Assembly (NCBI RefSeq): GCF_037120725.1
Contig: NZ_JBBAXC010000002.1
Span: 124,001 to 188,000 of the forward strand
Source of the DNA: Bacillus spongiae
Lineage (GTDB): Bacteria; Bacillota; Bacilli; Bacillales; Bacillaceae_K
DNA length: 64,000 bases
Reading direction: 5' to 3'
Positions 53,880-62,391 of this stretch are shown here, piece after piece (positions within the stretch are counted from its first letter, which is position 1; each line of letters begins with the position of its first letter). A program made the position numbers and the translations under genes. The notes under the pieces were generated by a model that was given only the letters and a program-made list of their open reading frames with translations, was not told the DNA's origin and made no database searches.

Positions 53880-54788
53880 ATGCCTTTAGAGATATTCGGC
53901 TTTCTAGCATTATGGAGTCCTTTCTTTTTAGTGGCAGTATTATTTATGACAGTTGTGTTCTTTTTAATTACAACGGTTTGGCGTAAAGACTTTAAAAATA
54001 GTGAACCGTTAAAAAAATCTCAAGCGGTTACATTTATTGTGGCAATGATATTACTATACATTGTAAAAGGGTCGCCGGTTGACTTACTTGGTCATATCAT
54101 GTTTTCTGTTCACATGATTCAAATGGCGATATTGTACTTAGTCATTCCGCCTTTATTAATTATTAGTATCCCGAATTGGTTATGGAAAGTAGTAATTGAG
54201 CTGCCGGTTATTAGCAAGCTTTTTTCATTTTTTACAAAACCAATTGTCGCACTTATCTTATTTAATGGTATGTTTTCCTTTTATCATATTCCTTTGATTT
54301 TTGACACCATTAAAGTAGATGAAACACTTCATATGATCTATACCTTTACTTTATTTTTAGTTGCCATTTGTATGTGGTGGCCAATGATAAACAAACTACC
54401 GGGCCAATATCAGCTAAGTGGTTTAAAGAAGGTGGGCTATTTATTTGCGGATGGAGTATTGCTAACCCCAGCTTGTGCCCTGATTATTTTTGCGGATCAA
54501 CCGATGTATGCAACCTACTATGATTCCGCCTTATGGATGCAAGCACTTGCCCTATGCGTGCCTACTAGCACGTTGGAAGGGTTAACCTTATCAGGGCCTC
54601 AGCTCTTTACAAATATGCCTGTGCAAGAAGATCAGCAATTAGGCGGAGTGTTGATGAAGATTATTCAAGAAATCGTCTATGGCGTAGTATTGGCACAAAT
54701 TTTCTTCCAATGGTTCAAAAATGACCAGGCTGAAGCTGATAAATTTAATGAAGAGTTAAACGCTAATAATAATCCAGAGTATATTTAA
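53880..54788 (+). CDS. ctaG: Cytochrome oxidase assembly protein CtaG (caa3_CtaG)
   Basis: Membrane factor needed for active caa3 oxidase, linked to CuB formation. The 302-residue protein has about seven membrane helices. Conserved points: HIMFSVHMIQMAILYLVIPPLLI near 80-102, with His for metal, FYHIPLIFD near 137, DETLHMIY near 147, and DQQLGGVLMKIIQEIVYG near 260. It is of the caa3_CtaG type, not the Cox11 type. AAGAGGTG precedes ATG. The ctaM-like gene follows 158 bp later. Confidence 0.93.
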   Translation: MPLEIFGFLALWSPFFLVAVLFMTVVFFLITTVWRKDFKNSEPLKKSQAVTFIVAMILLYIVKGSPVDLLGHIMFSVHMIQMAILYLVIPPLLIISIPNWLWKVVIELPVISKLFSFFTKPIVALILFNGMFSFYHIPLIFDTIKVDETLHMIYTFTLFLVAICMWWPMINKLPGQYQLSGLKKVGYLFADGVLLTPACALIIFADQPMYATYYDSALWMQALALCVPTSTLEGLTLSGPQLFTNMPVQEDQQLGGVLMKIIQEIVYGVVLAQIFFQWFKNDQAEADKFNEELNANNNPEYI

Positions 54789-54826
54789 CTAGTTAGAAGG
54801 GCGCCCCATTTCATAAGGGGGATGTC

Positions 54827-54860
54827 GAAATCAGGTGGTGTATAGGCACCACCTGATTTC
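54827..54860 (+). terminator. Perfect hairpin after ctaG
   Basis: GAAATCAGGTGGTG pairs with CACCACCTGATTTC (14 bp, 6-nt loop), but only TGATGTTT follows, so it may be a 3'-end stabiliser or partial terminator. Confidence 0.55.
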
Positions 54861-54946
54861 TGATGTTTATTATGACTGTACGCATTTAATTGTTAAATAG
54901 GGGCGTAGATGCTTCAACTATACGAAGAGGGAGAGGACTTTAATCG

Positions 54947-55408
54947 ATGGATATTCCAATTTTACCTACGATTAGTACAACATTTATTGTTCTTAGTGCG
55001 ATAACAGTAGCGATAGGATGGTATCAAATAAAGCAACGGAAAGTGGAGCAACATAAAAAAACGATGTTCATAGCTGCTCTCTTTGCATTAATATTTTTTA
55101 TCATTTATGCAAGTCGTACGATTTTTGTCGGAAATACTGCTTTTGGAGGACCCGATTCTATAAAGATTTACTATACAATCTTTTTAGTTTTTCATATCTT
55201 CTTAGCTACTAGTGGTGCAGTCTTTGGTTTAGTTACTTTATGGACTGGCTATAGTAATAAATTAGCTCGTCATAAAAAATTAGGACCTATAACGTCCATT
55301 GTATGGTTCTTTACAGCTACAACCGGAGTATTAGTGTATTCTCTTTTATATATTCTGTACCGTGGAGGAGAGACGACATCTGTTATTAAAGCCATTTTAG
55401 GATTTTGA
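54947..55408 (+). CDS. ctaM: DUF420 membrane protein, CtaM/YozB-like
   Basis: A 153-residue membrane protein with four helices and the DUF420 features: QRKVEQHKKTMFIAAL near 30-45, FHIFLATSGAVFG near 82 and ARHKKLGPITSIVWF near 107, which carry the conserved histidines. YozB of B. subtilis, renamed CtaM as I recall, and staphylococcal CtaM are needed for heme-copper oxidase assembly. Its position right behind ctaG, unlike in B. subtilis, supports this role. A strong terminator follows. Confidence 0.8.
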   Translation: MDIPILPTISTTFIVLSAITVAIGWYQIKQRKVEQHKKTMFIAALFALIFFIIYASRTIFVGNTAFGGPDSIKIYYTIFLVFHIFLATSGAVFGLVTLWTGYSNKLARHKKLGPITSIVWFFTATTGVLVYSLLYILYRGGETTSVIKAILGF

Positions 55409-55415
55409 TTTATTT

Positions 55416-55443
55416 GCTTGTCTTTTAAAGACAAGCTTTTTTT
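55416..55443 (+). terminator. Terminator of ctaM
   Basis: GCTTGTCT pairs with AGACAAGC (the stem can extend to 10 bp), followed by seven T. Confidence 0.92.
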
Positions 55444-55485
55444 ATTGTGGTATCTTATGCATAAATAAATCTAGGAGGGATAGCA

Positions 55486-56658
55486 TTGATTAAAAAACTG
55501 GAACAGGAAGATTTTCAGGAAGTATTAAAGCTATCGATGTATGCATTTCAATATATTGTTCCGAAAGAAAAGTGGGAAGAACGTTTTAAAGATTTTTTAT
55601 CTCATGAAATTTATGGGATAAGAGTAGAAAATCGCTTAGCTTCAAAGCTTCATTTACTACCTTTAAAAATATGGCTGCACGGAAGAGAAGTCAATATGGG
55701 GGGAATTGCAGGTGTAGCAACTTACCCTGAATACCGCCGTAAAGGGTACGTAGATGAGTCATTACGATTTATTTTAAATAGAATGAGGGAAAAAGGTCAG
55801 TATATCTCATTATTACACCCATTTTCAATTCCTTTTTACCGAAAATTCGGTTGGGAGCTGTTTTCCTCTTACAATAAAGTCACTGTTGATCAAACAAATA
55901 TGAAACCATTTTCAAATGTTAGTGGTGAAGTTAGAAGATTAACGAAAAATGAGAGTGAGGAGTTAATGGGAATCTATGATTTATACAGCCAACAATTTAA
56001 CGGCATGCTGATTAGAACGAAGGATTGGTGGCTGAATCGAACAATAGGGGAATCAATCGTTGCCATTTATTATAGTAAAGAAAAGGTCCCAACAGGATAT
56101 GTTTTGTACGACATAAAGGATAAAAGATTAGAAGTAAACGAGATGATTGTACTAAATAATGAAGCTAGAAAAGGTTTGTGGAATTTCTTATGTCAACATG
56201 ATTCCATGGTTGAAAATATAGAGTTGATGCTAAATGATCAAGATCCTTTACCATTTTTATTACATAATCCTAAGGTCAAAACGGAATTACACCCTTATTT
56301 TATGGCAAGAGTTGTAGATGTTCAAAAATGTTTAGAATCCCTTCGATTACCAGTTAAGGAGGAAGAGAACATCTTTTTGCACATTACTGATTCACACGCA
56401 CCGTGGAATAATAAAACATTTCTACTATCTAAAAATGAAATCAATGTTTTCCAAAAGGAAATAGATTCACCATCATGTCAATCTCAGCCAAAAAGAGGAG
56501 TGTCGATGAATATTAATGCTCTATCGGCTTTACTCTTTGGAGTCAAATCTGCAAGGGAATTAGCTGATATGGATTACCTTACAGGTAAGGATGATGAAAT
56601 TACCCGATTGAATGAAGTTTTTTCAGGAAATCAACCGTATTTTGTTGACTTCTTTTAA
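55486..56658 (+). CDS. GNAT acetyltransferase, Eis-like
   Basis: Predicted N-acetyltransferase with the three-part Eis layout: N-terminal GNAT domain with the acetyl-CoA loop GVATYPEYRRKGYVDESL near 76-93, a second GNAT-like region, and a sterol-carrier-like C-terminal domain (about 290-390). Eis proteins acetylate amines, including aminoglycosides; the substrate here is unknown. The 390-residue frame starts with TTG, about 8 bp after AGGAGGG. It ends in a strong bidirectional terminator and seems monocistronic. B. subtilis lacks it at this place as far as I recall. Confidence 0.85.
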   Translation: MIKKLEQEDFQEVLKLSMYAFQYIVPKEKWEERFKDFLSHEIYGIRVENRLASKLHLLPLKIWLHGREVNMGGIAGVATYPEYRRKGYVDESLRFILNRMREKGQYISLLHPFSIPFYRKFGWELFSSYNKVTVDQTNMKPFSNVSGEVRRLTKNESEELMGIYDLYSQQFNGMLIRTKDWWLNRTIGESIVAIYYSKEKVPTGYVLYDIKDKRLEVNEMIVLNNEARKGLWNFLCQHDSMVENIELMLNDQDPLPFLLHNPKVKTELHPYFMARVVDVQKCLESLRLPVKEEENIFLHITDSHAPWNNKTFLLSKNEINVFQKEIDSPSCQSQPKRGVSMNINALSALLFGVKSARELADMDYLTGKDDEITRLNEVFSGNQPYFVDFF

Positions 56659-56670
56659 AACTCCCTATAA

Positions 56671-56715
56671 AAAAGGTACCATCTCAATCGTCATCAAATT
56701 GAGATGGTACCTTTT
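56671..56715. terminator. Bidirectional terminator, 18-bp stem
   Basis: AAAAGGTACCATCTCAAT pairs with ATTGAGATGGTACCTTTT around a 9-nt loop. It serves two convergent genes, the second of which stops 5 bp away. Confidence 0.95.
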
Positions 56716-56719
56716 ACTA

Positions 56720-57781
56720 TTATATTTTAAAGTTCCATTTAATAATTCCAGCTTCCTTAGCTGAATTAAAAATGATTAAGATCATCGGGCCAATAAAAAA
56801 CCCAAGCATTCCAAATAATTTTAGTCCAAAAAACATGGCTATTAAGGTTGAAAGTGGAGACAATCCGATATGGCTGCCCATCACTTTAGGTTCTACTGTT
56901 CGTCGTATAACGAGTAATATAGCTGCTAAAATAGCCAGTTTCGTCCCAAGAGCAATATCACCAGTTATTAAGTGAAAGAGCGCCCATGGTCCCAATATTA
57001 CAATTGAACCAATTATAGGGATAAAGTCAATTAACCAAATAATGACCGCCATTACTAAAGCCACCTCTGGTGAAATGAACAGTAACCCAATGAACGAAAC
57101 AAAAAAGATGATGATACTTACTAAAAATTGAGCTTTAAAAAACCCAAAAACGACATAGGACAAACGTGAGGTCATAAACCGTACCTTATCTGCTGTTCGT
57201 TCTGTTAAGTGGGAGTAAAACTTTTCTCTAATCCTTGGTAAGTCAATCATAAATAAAAACAAGGCAATCAAATAAACAAGAAAATTAACGAGGTAGTTGG
57301 GGATATAACTAAGGAAAGCGCTAATTTTTCCAAGATTTAAATAATCTTCTGTTAAATTAGCTTGTGTTTGCTCTAAAAACCCATCTATATCTTCCTTTGC
57401 TCGTTCAACAACTTCATCTGGAAGGTCACTTGTATAATGGCTATATTTTTCTTCATATTCATCCCAAATGTCCGAAAGCTCCTTTAAGTACTGTGGTGCA
57501 TTATCAACAAACTTAATTCCTTCTCCCACTACTTTCGTTACGACAAAGAAACTAGATAGTCCGATAAGTAAAATAAAGAGAAAGAAGATTAATAAAACGG
57601 ATAGCTTTCTGTTTATCTTCATTCTGTTTTGTAACATATTCACTGCGGGTGCTAAAAATAAGGCAGTGATAAAAGCAGCCACTAACGGGACTGATATTGG
57701 TAAAATGTAATAAAAAATAATAAGTGAAACAATAATGAATAGTGAGATAATAATTGTTTTTTTGTTTATAATTTTGGTCAA
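56720..57781 (-). CDS. AI-2E family membrane protein (YtvI/PerM-like)
   Basis: A 353-residue protein with seven or eight membrane helices and a central charged loop (about 85-145). The family signature PF01594 is seen in AVIIWLIDFIPIIGSIVILGPWA near 240-262 and VMGSHIGLSPLSTLIAMFFGLKLFG near 300-325. Members have been linked to export of signals, lactate or ions; none can be assigned here. The start ATG has GAGAGGGGC upstream on the minus strand. No partner gene adjoins it. Confidence 0.85.
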   Translation of the reverse strand: MTKIINKKTIIISLFIIVSLIIFYYILPISVPLVAAFITALFLAPAVNMLQNRMKINRKLSVLLIFFLFILLIGLSSFFVVTKVVGEGIKFVDNAPQYLKELSDIWDEYEEKYSHYTSDLPDEVVERAKEDIDGFLEQTQANLTEDYLNLGKISAFLSYIPNYLVNFLVYLIALFLFMIDLPRIREKFYSHLTERTADKVRFMTSRLSYVVFGFFKAQFLVSIIIFFVSFIGLLFISPEVALVMAVIIWLIDFIPIIGSIVILGPWALFHLITGDIALGTKLAILAAILLVIRRTVEPKVMGSHIGLSPLSTLIAMFFGLKLFGMLGFFIGPMILIIFNSAKEAGIIKWNFKI

Positions 57782-57866
57782 TGCCTAGCCCCTCTCTAAT
57801 CCATAACTCTATATTCTATTATAGTCAATTTTAAGGGGATTGAACAGTAACTAGTATTATAAGGAA

Positions 57867-57900
57867 TAAAAATACAGCACAGTAAATTCTGTGCTGTATT
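57867..57900 (-). terminator. Terminator of the YugN-like gene
   Basis: AATACAGCACAG pairs with CTGTGCTGTATT around TAAATT; on the minus strand TTTTTATTCC follows. Confidence 0.85.
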
Positions 57901-57903
57901 AGC

Positions 57904-58263
57904 TTAATGGGCAAAAGCCGAAACTTCTTTAACCACATCTGTTAGGATTTGCTGACATGTTTTTTGTAGGTGCTGAGGGAAGTGTTCGCCATCTCCGTAC
58001 TCTACTCCATGTGGGTAATAGTGCTTTCCTAATAAAGGAATCATTAGTTGGATGGATGCATCATGAGCACCGACATCCCCTTCAAGCGTATGTCCTTGTA
58101 TACGTAAGTAAAAGGTACCTTCTTTAATTTGAAATTTTCGATCATATGTTACACGCTCATAATCCCATTGACCTTCTCTTACAAGCCCATGTGAACGCAT
58201 AATTTCATCTAGACGGTTTACGTCAGCCTTTAATTTTTCAATTCCTGTATTTTCAATTTTCAT
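57904..58263 (-). CDS. YugN-like family protein
   Basis: A 119-residue soluble protein with a YugN-like pattern: GLVREGQWDYERVTYDRKF near 41-59, FYLRIQGHTLEGDVGAHDAS near 67-86, then LGKHYYPHGVEYGD near 95. The function of the family is unknown; in B. subtilis YugN is encoded elsewhere next to the glucose-6-phosphate isomerase gene. B. subtilis has ylbA at this place. It has its own terminator and stands alone, divergent from ylbB. Confidence 0.7.
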   Translation of the reverse strand: MKIENTGIEKLKADVNRLDEIMRSHGLVREGQWDYERVTYDRKFQIKEGTFYLRIQGHTLEGDVGAHDASIQLMIPLLGKHYYPHGVEYGDGEHFPQHLQKTCQQILTDVVKEVSAFAH

Positions 58264-58468
58264 GACTTTCCCTCCTACATTATTCAGAAAAGATTTCTCT
58301 TATTTCAATAAAAAATCATCACTTTTAATAATAGTGTAAAATGCCATTACTTGCAATGAGGAATAACGGAAACTAATCGAAAGAATAGTGAATACTGTTT
58401 CCTACTATAGGACAAAGTAAAGTTAAGTGACTAATTATGAATGTGTCACTACTTGAGGAGGAAGAAAG

Positions 58469-58882
58469 ATGAATGTTGATCAAATTATGACAAAAGATGT
58501 TGAGTGTTGCACAGTATTAGACAATGTTTATGAAGCAGCTGCTTTAATGAAAGAACACAATGTTGGGAGTATCCCTGTTTTAGACGGAAAGAAGTTAGTC
58601 GGAATGATTACAGATCGTGATATTGTTATAAGGGGAGTTGCTGAAAAGCACCCTGGTTCAGCAAAAATTGATACGGTGATGAGCTCAAATGTTTATTCTG
58701 TATCAGCTGATACGACAGTGGAAGATGCTTTAAATATTATGCAAGAACATCAAATTAGACGGCTTCCAATTGTAGATAATGAAGCCTTAATAGGGATTGT
58801 GTCGTTGGGAGACTTTTCTATTAAATCTAATTCTCATCAAGTTGATGAAACTTTACATGAAATATCTGAGCAAAATCATTAA
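58469..58882 (+). CDS. ylbB: CBS-domain protein YlbB
   Basis: A 137-residue protein made of two CBS domains (about 7-60 and 72-128), marked by MITDRDIVIRGVAEKHPG near 48-65 and IMQEHQIRRLPIVDNEALIGIVSLGD near 92-117. Such pairs bind adenine nucleotides and usually sense energy state. The regulated partner is not encoded next to it. Start ATG follows GAGGAGGAAG. A terminator overlaps its stop region. Position and size match B. subtilis ylbB. Confidence 0.9.
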   Translation: MNVDQIMTKDVECCTVLDNVYEAAALMKEHNVGSIPVLDGKKLVGMITDRDIVIRGVAEKHPGSAKIDTVMSSNVYSVSADTTVEDALNIMQEHQIRRLPIVDNEALIGIVSLGDFSIKSNSHQVDETLHEISEQNH

Positions 58883-58906
58883 AATACCCTTGAAAGGGTA
58901 TTTTTT
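58881..58906 (+). terminator. Terminator of ylbB
   Basis: AAAATACCCT pairs with AGGGTATTTT around TGAA, then TT. The left arm begins at the ylbB stop codon. Confidence 0.88.
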
Positions 58907-58943
58907 AATTTAACGATATTTCGTGAGAATGGTATAATAATAT

Positions 58944-60035
58944 GTGAGATGGAAGAGTGCGAATGAAGGGAGAGAATACGTTATTAAAATTATCAGAGTT
59001 TTTATCGCCCTTATTTTCTTTATCTTAATAAGTATTTATATGAATATACAGTCCCAAAATAAATCGACAATCCTAAACCCTCAATTAAATGATCCAAAGC
59101 AAGATAATCAATTAGTAGTAGATGATAATTTTGAGAATATTGGTGAAAGACCAACTGAAGGGTTATCCACCTTCATTGGAAAAGATATCGCTTCATTTAC
59201 TGACCAATACGGTAAGCCAGCTCGTAAGGATCCTTCTGCATATGGGTACGAATGGTGGGTGTATAACGATAGTTCCTATGACTATATGCAAATTGGAGTT
59301 AAAGATGAAAAAATAGTGACAATATATGCACTCGGACCAAATCTTAATGTAGCGCCTTTTGATATTGGACAAAGTTTGAACGATCTATATCGGTTCACCA
59401 TTATTGAATCAGAGATTTTTATTGAAGATGAAAAAGGATCTTATCGTTTTGAATTAACCGAAGAAGATTTAAATACAAGGTTGTTAGTTGATTTAGGCGG
59501 AATTTATGCGCAAGTATATTTAGATCAATTAACAGGAACACTTGTTAGTATTCGTTATATGGATATGGAAACGCTTATTCTTCAACAACCGTATGAAATG
59601 GTGTATAGTGGATACCTGATGGATTACGAGCCTGAAGAAGAAGAGTGGGCGTTAATTGAGAAAGGGAATGAAGCTCAAATTTTTGATATTACAAACAGTA
59701 TTCGAAACATTTATGGTATTTCATCGTTAGAAGGGGATGAAAATGTTTCAATGGTAGCTAAGAAACATAGCCAAGACATGTTCCAAGGGGAATATGTTGA
59801 CCATGTTTCTCCTACTTTCGGTACTTTAAGTGAGCGACTCAAAACAGAAGGAGTTTTGTTCGATCTTGCTGGGGAAAATATTGCAACAGGTTATATTGAC
59901 GGTGCTGATACTGTTCAAGTATGGCTAAATTCCTCTGTTCACAGAGAAGAAATACTCGAAGAGAAATATACACATCTAGGGATAGGAGTGTACAAAAAGT
60001 ACTACAGTCAAAACTTTATTGAAAAAGCGGAATAA
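58944..60035 (+). CDS. ylbC: CAP-domain cell-surface protein YlbC
   Basis: Predicted exported protein with a membrane anchor near residue 14-32 (IKIIRVFIALIFFILISIY), a CAP-associated N-terminal domain (about 75-210; IGKDIASFTDQYGKPARKDP, GYEWWVYN), and a CAP/SCP1 domain (about 245-360; NVSMVAKKHSQDM, GENIATGY, VHREEIL). The start is a puzzle: GTG 58944 is the only canonical start, but a TATAAT at 58933-58938 would put transcription start almost on it, and the only ribosome site AAGGGAG (58966-58972) precedes GTT/ATT codons at 58980/58983. The C-terminal two thirds are certain. Confidence 0.85.
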   Translation: MRWKSANEGREYVIKIIRVFIALIFFILISIYMNIQSQNKSTILNPQLNDPKQDNQLVVDDNFENIGERPTEGLSTFIGKDIASFTDQYGKPARKDPSAYGYEWWVYNDSSYDYMQIGVKDEKIVTIYALGPNLNVAPFDIGQSLNDLYRFTIIESEIFIEDEKGSYRFELTEEDLNTRLLVDLGGIYAQVYLDQLTGTLVSIRYMDMETLILQQPYEMVYSGYLMDYEPEEEEWALIEKGNEAQIFDITNSIRNIYGISSLEGDENVSMVAKKHSQDMFQGEYVDHVSPTFGTLSERLKTEGVLFDLAGENIATGYIDGADTVQVWLNSSVHREEILEEKYTHLGIGVYKKYYSQNFIEKAE

Positions 60036-60048
60036 TCATCCGCTTTTT
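60022..60048. terminator. Terminator at the end of ylbC
   Basis: AAAAAGCGGA pairs with TCCGCTTTTT around ATAATCA; the stem includes the last ylbC codons. TTTTTCTTTTTC follows on the plus strand. Confidence 0.88.
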
Positions 60049-60066
60049 CTTTTTCTTCTGTCATAC

Positions 60067-60555
60067 TTAAGATTGCGCTTTGATAATAAAAAAGGAAGCA
60101 GTACTATGAGCAATCACTTTTTGGTCGTCATTATAGACTTTTCCTTCGACCATCATCGTTTTCTTCCCCTTATGAATGATTTCTCCGGTAGCACGTAGGT
60201 TTCCGGCTATTCCAGGTGCTAAGTAATGGATTTGTAAATTTGATGTGACCGCTCCATAACCTTTTGGTAGCATATAGTTTGCTATCGTTCCCATCGCGGA
60301 GTCGACTAATGTAGCTGTAACCCCACCATGTACCATGTTTAAAGAATTATACGTGAGGGGGGTAATAGGTATGGTTACTTCACAAAAATCCTCACCTAAT
60401 TCTCGCTCCATATGCATTAGGCCCCCAATGTATGTTGAATTCTGTTTTTCTTTCTTTTTCAAAAAACCATCTAAAATTGAACGTAGGGTTTCTTGTTCTT
60501 CTTCACTAGCATTTATTAAGCATTGGTCCACTAGAGCTTGTATTTTTTCTTTCAT
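60067..60555 (-). CDS. PaaI-type hotdog thioesterase
   Basis: A 162-residue acyl-CoA thioesterase-like protein with a single hotdog fold. The PaaI signature MVHGGVTATLVDSAMG (about 79-94) includes the catalytic-type Asp; SNLQIHYLAPGIAGNLRATGEI follows near 107-128, and VMVEGKVYND near 136. The substrate is unknown; homologues act on aromatic or medium-chain acyl-CoA. ATG 60555 is preferred because GGAGG lies 5 bp before it; the frame is open four codons earlier. It is convergent with ylbC. Confidence 0.88.
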   Translation of the reverse strand: MKEKIQALVDQCLINASEEEQETLRSILDGFLKKKEKQNSTYIGGLMHMERELGEDFCEVTIPITPLTYNSLNMVHGGVTATLVDSAMGTIANYMLPKGYGAVTSNLQIHYLAPGIAGNLRATGEIIHKGKKTMMVEGKVYNDDQKVIAHSTASFFIIKAQS

Positions 60556-60695
60556 ATAATCCTCCAATTATTATTTCGACATAATCCACCATCATCATAT
60601 CAAAATATTTTTAGTCAAGCGATACTGGGCACAAATCTTTTCTATAAGTCATATGTTATTGTAAGGAAACCTATGGGAGTTAGGAGGCATTGCCC

Positions 60696-61118
60696 ATGGA
60701 ACAAAAGCAGTTACATCCTTCTGTACAAGAATTTAAAGAGTTTGTTCAACAGCATCCGAACCTGGTTAAAGAAGTAAGGAATGGACAATCAACATGGCAG
60801 GAGTTATTTGAAGATTGGTATTTACTTGGAGATGATGATCCTAAATGGAATTCGTATAAAAAAGAGGATACTGAAAAAGAAGATAAAAAAGAAGAGAAGG
60901 ACAGCAAGGGATTGTTTGAGCAAATAACGGGAATCCTTCAAAAAATGGAACCTGACCAAGTACAGCAGCATATAACGAATCTAAGCCAAGCACTAGGAGC
61001 TATTCAGGGCGTTCTCACTCAGTTTTCATCCGGTGGAGGAGCAACTGGAGGAACAACACCACAAGTGAAAAGCGAACCTCAGGAACGTCCTAATCCCTTT
61101 TCTTTCCGTAAAGATTAA
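60696..61118 (+). CDS. ylbD: Spore coat-associated protein YlbD
   Basis: Putative spore coat protein. The 140-residue protein begins MEQKQLHPSVQEFKEFVQQHP and has the conserved TWQELFEDWYLLGDDDPKW near 33-51, an acidic/Lys stretch, and a Gly/Ser-rich region near 110. ATG 60696 lies 8 bp after TAGGAGG; a TTG two codons earlier is too close to that site. It lies 15 bp before ylbE and is probably co-transcribed with it. Confidence 0.88.
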   Translation: MEQKQLHPSVQEFKEFVQQHPNLVKEVRNGQSTWQELFEDWYLLGDDDPKWNSYKKEDTEKEDKKEEKDSKGLFEQITGILQKMEPDQVQQHITNLSQALGAIQGVLTQFSSGGGATGGTTPQVKSEPQERPNPFSFRKD

Positions 61119-61133
61119 GGAAGAGGTGTATAG

Positions 61134-61376
61134 ATGAGAAAAGAAGTATTAGACATTATATATTCAAATGAAGATTTGAAACGCTTTTTACGAGAACAAC
61201 CTATTTGGTATCGAAAGCTCACTAGAAATCCAGAAGAAATAAATTCTTTCCAAGTCTCGGCAATGGAATATTATAAAAGAACGATTCCTCATCAAATACA
61301 AAAATTCTCGAATGGTGTACAAATGGCTTCGATGATGATGAACATGGTCCAATCGATGAATGCCGCTGACGAATAA
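61134..61376 (+). CDS. ylbE: YlbE-like protein
   Basis: An 80-residue protein of the YlbE family, probably linked to sporulation through its neighbour ylbD. Conserved segments are FLREQPIWYRKLTRNPEEI near 20-38 and ALEYYKRTIPHQIQKF-like near 47-61, then a Met-rich C-terminal helix (MASMMMNMVQSM). Start ATG follows GGAAGAGGTG. No function is known. Confidence 0.88.
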   Translation: MRKEVLDIIYSNEDLKRFLREQPIWYRKLTRNPEEINSFQVSAMEYYKRTIPHQIQKFSNGVQMASMMMNMVQSMNAADE

Positions 61377-61451
61377 AATTGGTTAAGGTCATTTTTTCTG
61401 TATGTGTATTTTTCTTCAAATTGCTTATCCTATTCATAAGGAGTGGTAAAT

Positions 61452-61835
61452 TTGAAGAAAATTATGATCATCATGATGCTTTTGGTCCCTGCAGGTTGTC
61501 GAGATTCTGTACCAGAACCAGAATCAGTTGTTGCGAGTGTATTACCTAAACAATCAATAAAAGTTAATGAAGATTCATTTACTGTTAGACATATCGTCCA
61601 AAAACAAAATCTCTATATTGAATGTATGTTGAAGGATATATCATTTTCAGGAAAAAATGGGAAAAAAGTAGGGAAGGTAGTCGTTTCTGTCAATGGAAAA
61701 AAACAAGGAGAGTTTAATACAGCAGCATTTGTAGTAAAGAATTTGCCAAAAGGAAACCATCACATTCAATTAGAAGTGATGACCCTTAATAATGAACCTC
61801 TTTTACAGAAACAGTTTTTTGTTTGGATTACGTAA
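61452..61835 (+). CDS. Small lipoprotein of unknown function
   Basis: I do not recognise the family. From TTG 61452 it has 127 residues: MKK, a hydrophobic Met-rich stretch, and a lipobox-like LVPAGC with an unusual Pro at -3. The mature part is beta-rich (FTVRHIVQKQNLYIECML near 39, KVVVSVNGKKQGEF near 75, HHIQLEVMT near 105), possibly an immunoglobulin-like domain. AAGGAGTGG lies 5 bp before TTG; a GTG at 61443 is inside that site. It sits between ylbE and ylbF, where B. subtilis has no gene that I recall. Confidence 0.7.
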   Translation: MKKIMIIMMLLVPAGCRDSVPEPESVVASVLPKQSIKVNEDSFTVRHIVQKQNLYIECMLKDISFSGKNGKKVGKVVVSVNGKKQGEFNTAAFVVKNLPKGNHHIQLEVMTLNNEPLLQKQFFVWIT

Positions 61836-61905
61836 AGATAACGTAAGAAAGATTCGCTAATCTTTTTAAAACATGCTAAAATATGTGGCATGGAGGTGAG
61901 CGCTG

Positions 61906-62349
61906 TTGCTTGCTACTTTAGAAAGGTTAGAAATTCTTCAAGCTACTGAAGAATTAGTAGAGTTGATTTTGCAATCAAAAGAAGCTGATGAATACCGTTC
62001 TTGCTACCAACGATTGAAAAACTCAGCTACTAGCCAGGAAAAAATCAATGAATTCACGAAATTAAAAGAGCTCTATGAAGAAGTACAACGCTTCGGACGC
62101 TATCATCCAGATTATCAGCGTGTAATGAAAGAAATACGTCGAGTCAAGCGAATAATGGACTTAGATGAGCACGTAGCTAATTATAGAAAAGCAGAAAACG
62201 ATCTCCAGGACTTGTTGGATGAAGTCAGTGTTTTAATAGGGGGTTCAGTTTCTGAACATATTAAGGTTCCAACCGGTAACCCATTTTTCCAATCCTCATC
62301 TTGTAGTGGGGGTTGTGGAACTGGTGGTGGCTGTAGTTGTTCGGCATAA
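61906..62349 (+). CDS. ricF: RicF (YlbF), Y-complex subunit
   Basis: Partner of RicA (YmcA) and RicT (YaaT); the complex directs RNase Y maturation cuts and affects sporulation, competence and biofilm. The 147-residue protein has the helical Com_YlbF core (ELILQSKEADEYRSCYQRL, VQRFGRYHPDYQRVMKEI) and the Cys-rich tail with cysteines at about 133, 137, 143 and 145, which with the partners can hold iron-sulfur clusters. The start is TTG, 6 bp after GGAGGTGA. A terminator overlaps the stop. RNase J1 and SR1P, also here, are linked to RNA decay. Confidence 0.92.
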   Translation: MLATLERLEILQATEELVELILQSKEADEYRSCYQRLKNSATSQEKINEFTKLKELYEEVQRFGRYHPDYQRVMKEIRRVKRIMDLDEHVANYRKAENDLQDLLDEVSVLIGGSVSEHIKVPTGNPFFQSSSCSGGCGTGGGCSCSA

Positions 62350-62372
62350 GAGAAGAGTATTCTTCTCTTTTT
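62348..62372 (+). terminator. Terminator of ricF
   Basis: AAGAGAAGA pairs with TCTTCTCTT around GTAT, then TTT. It begins within the stop codon. Confidence 0.85.
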
Positions 62373-62391
62373 GTTTTGGAGATAATTTCCT

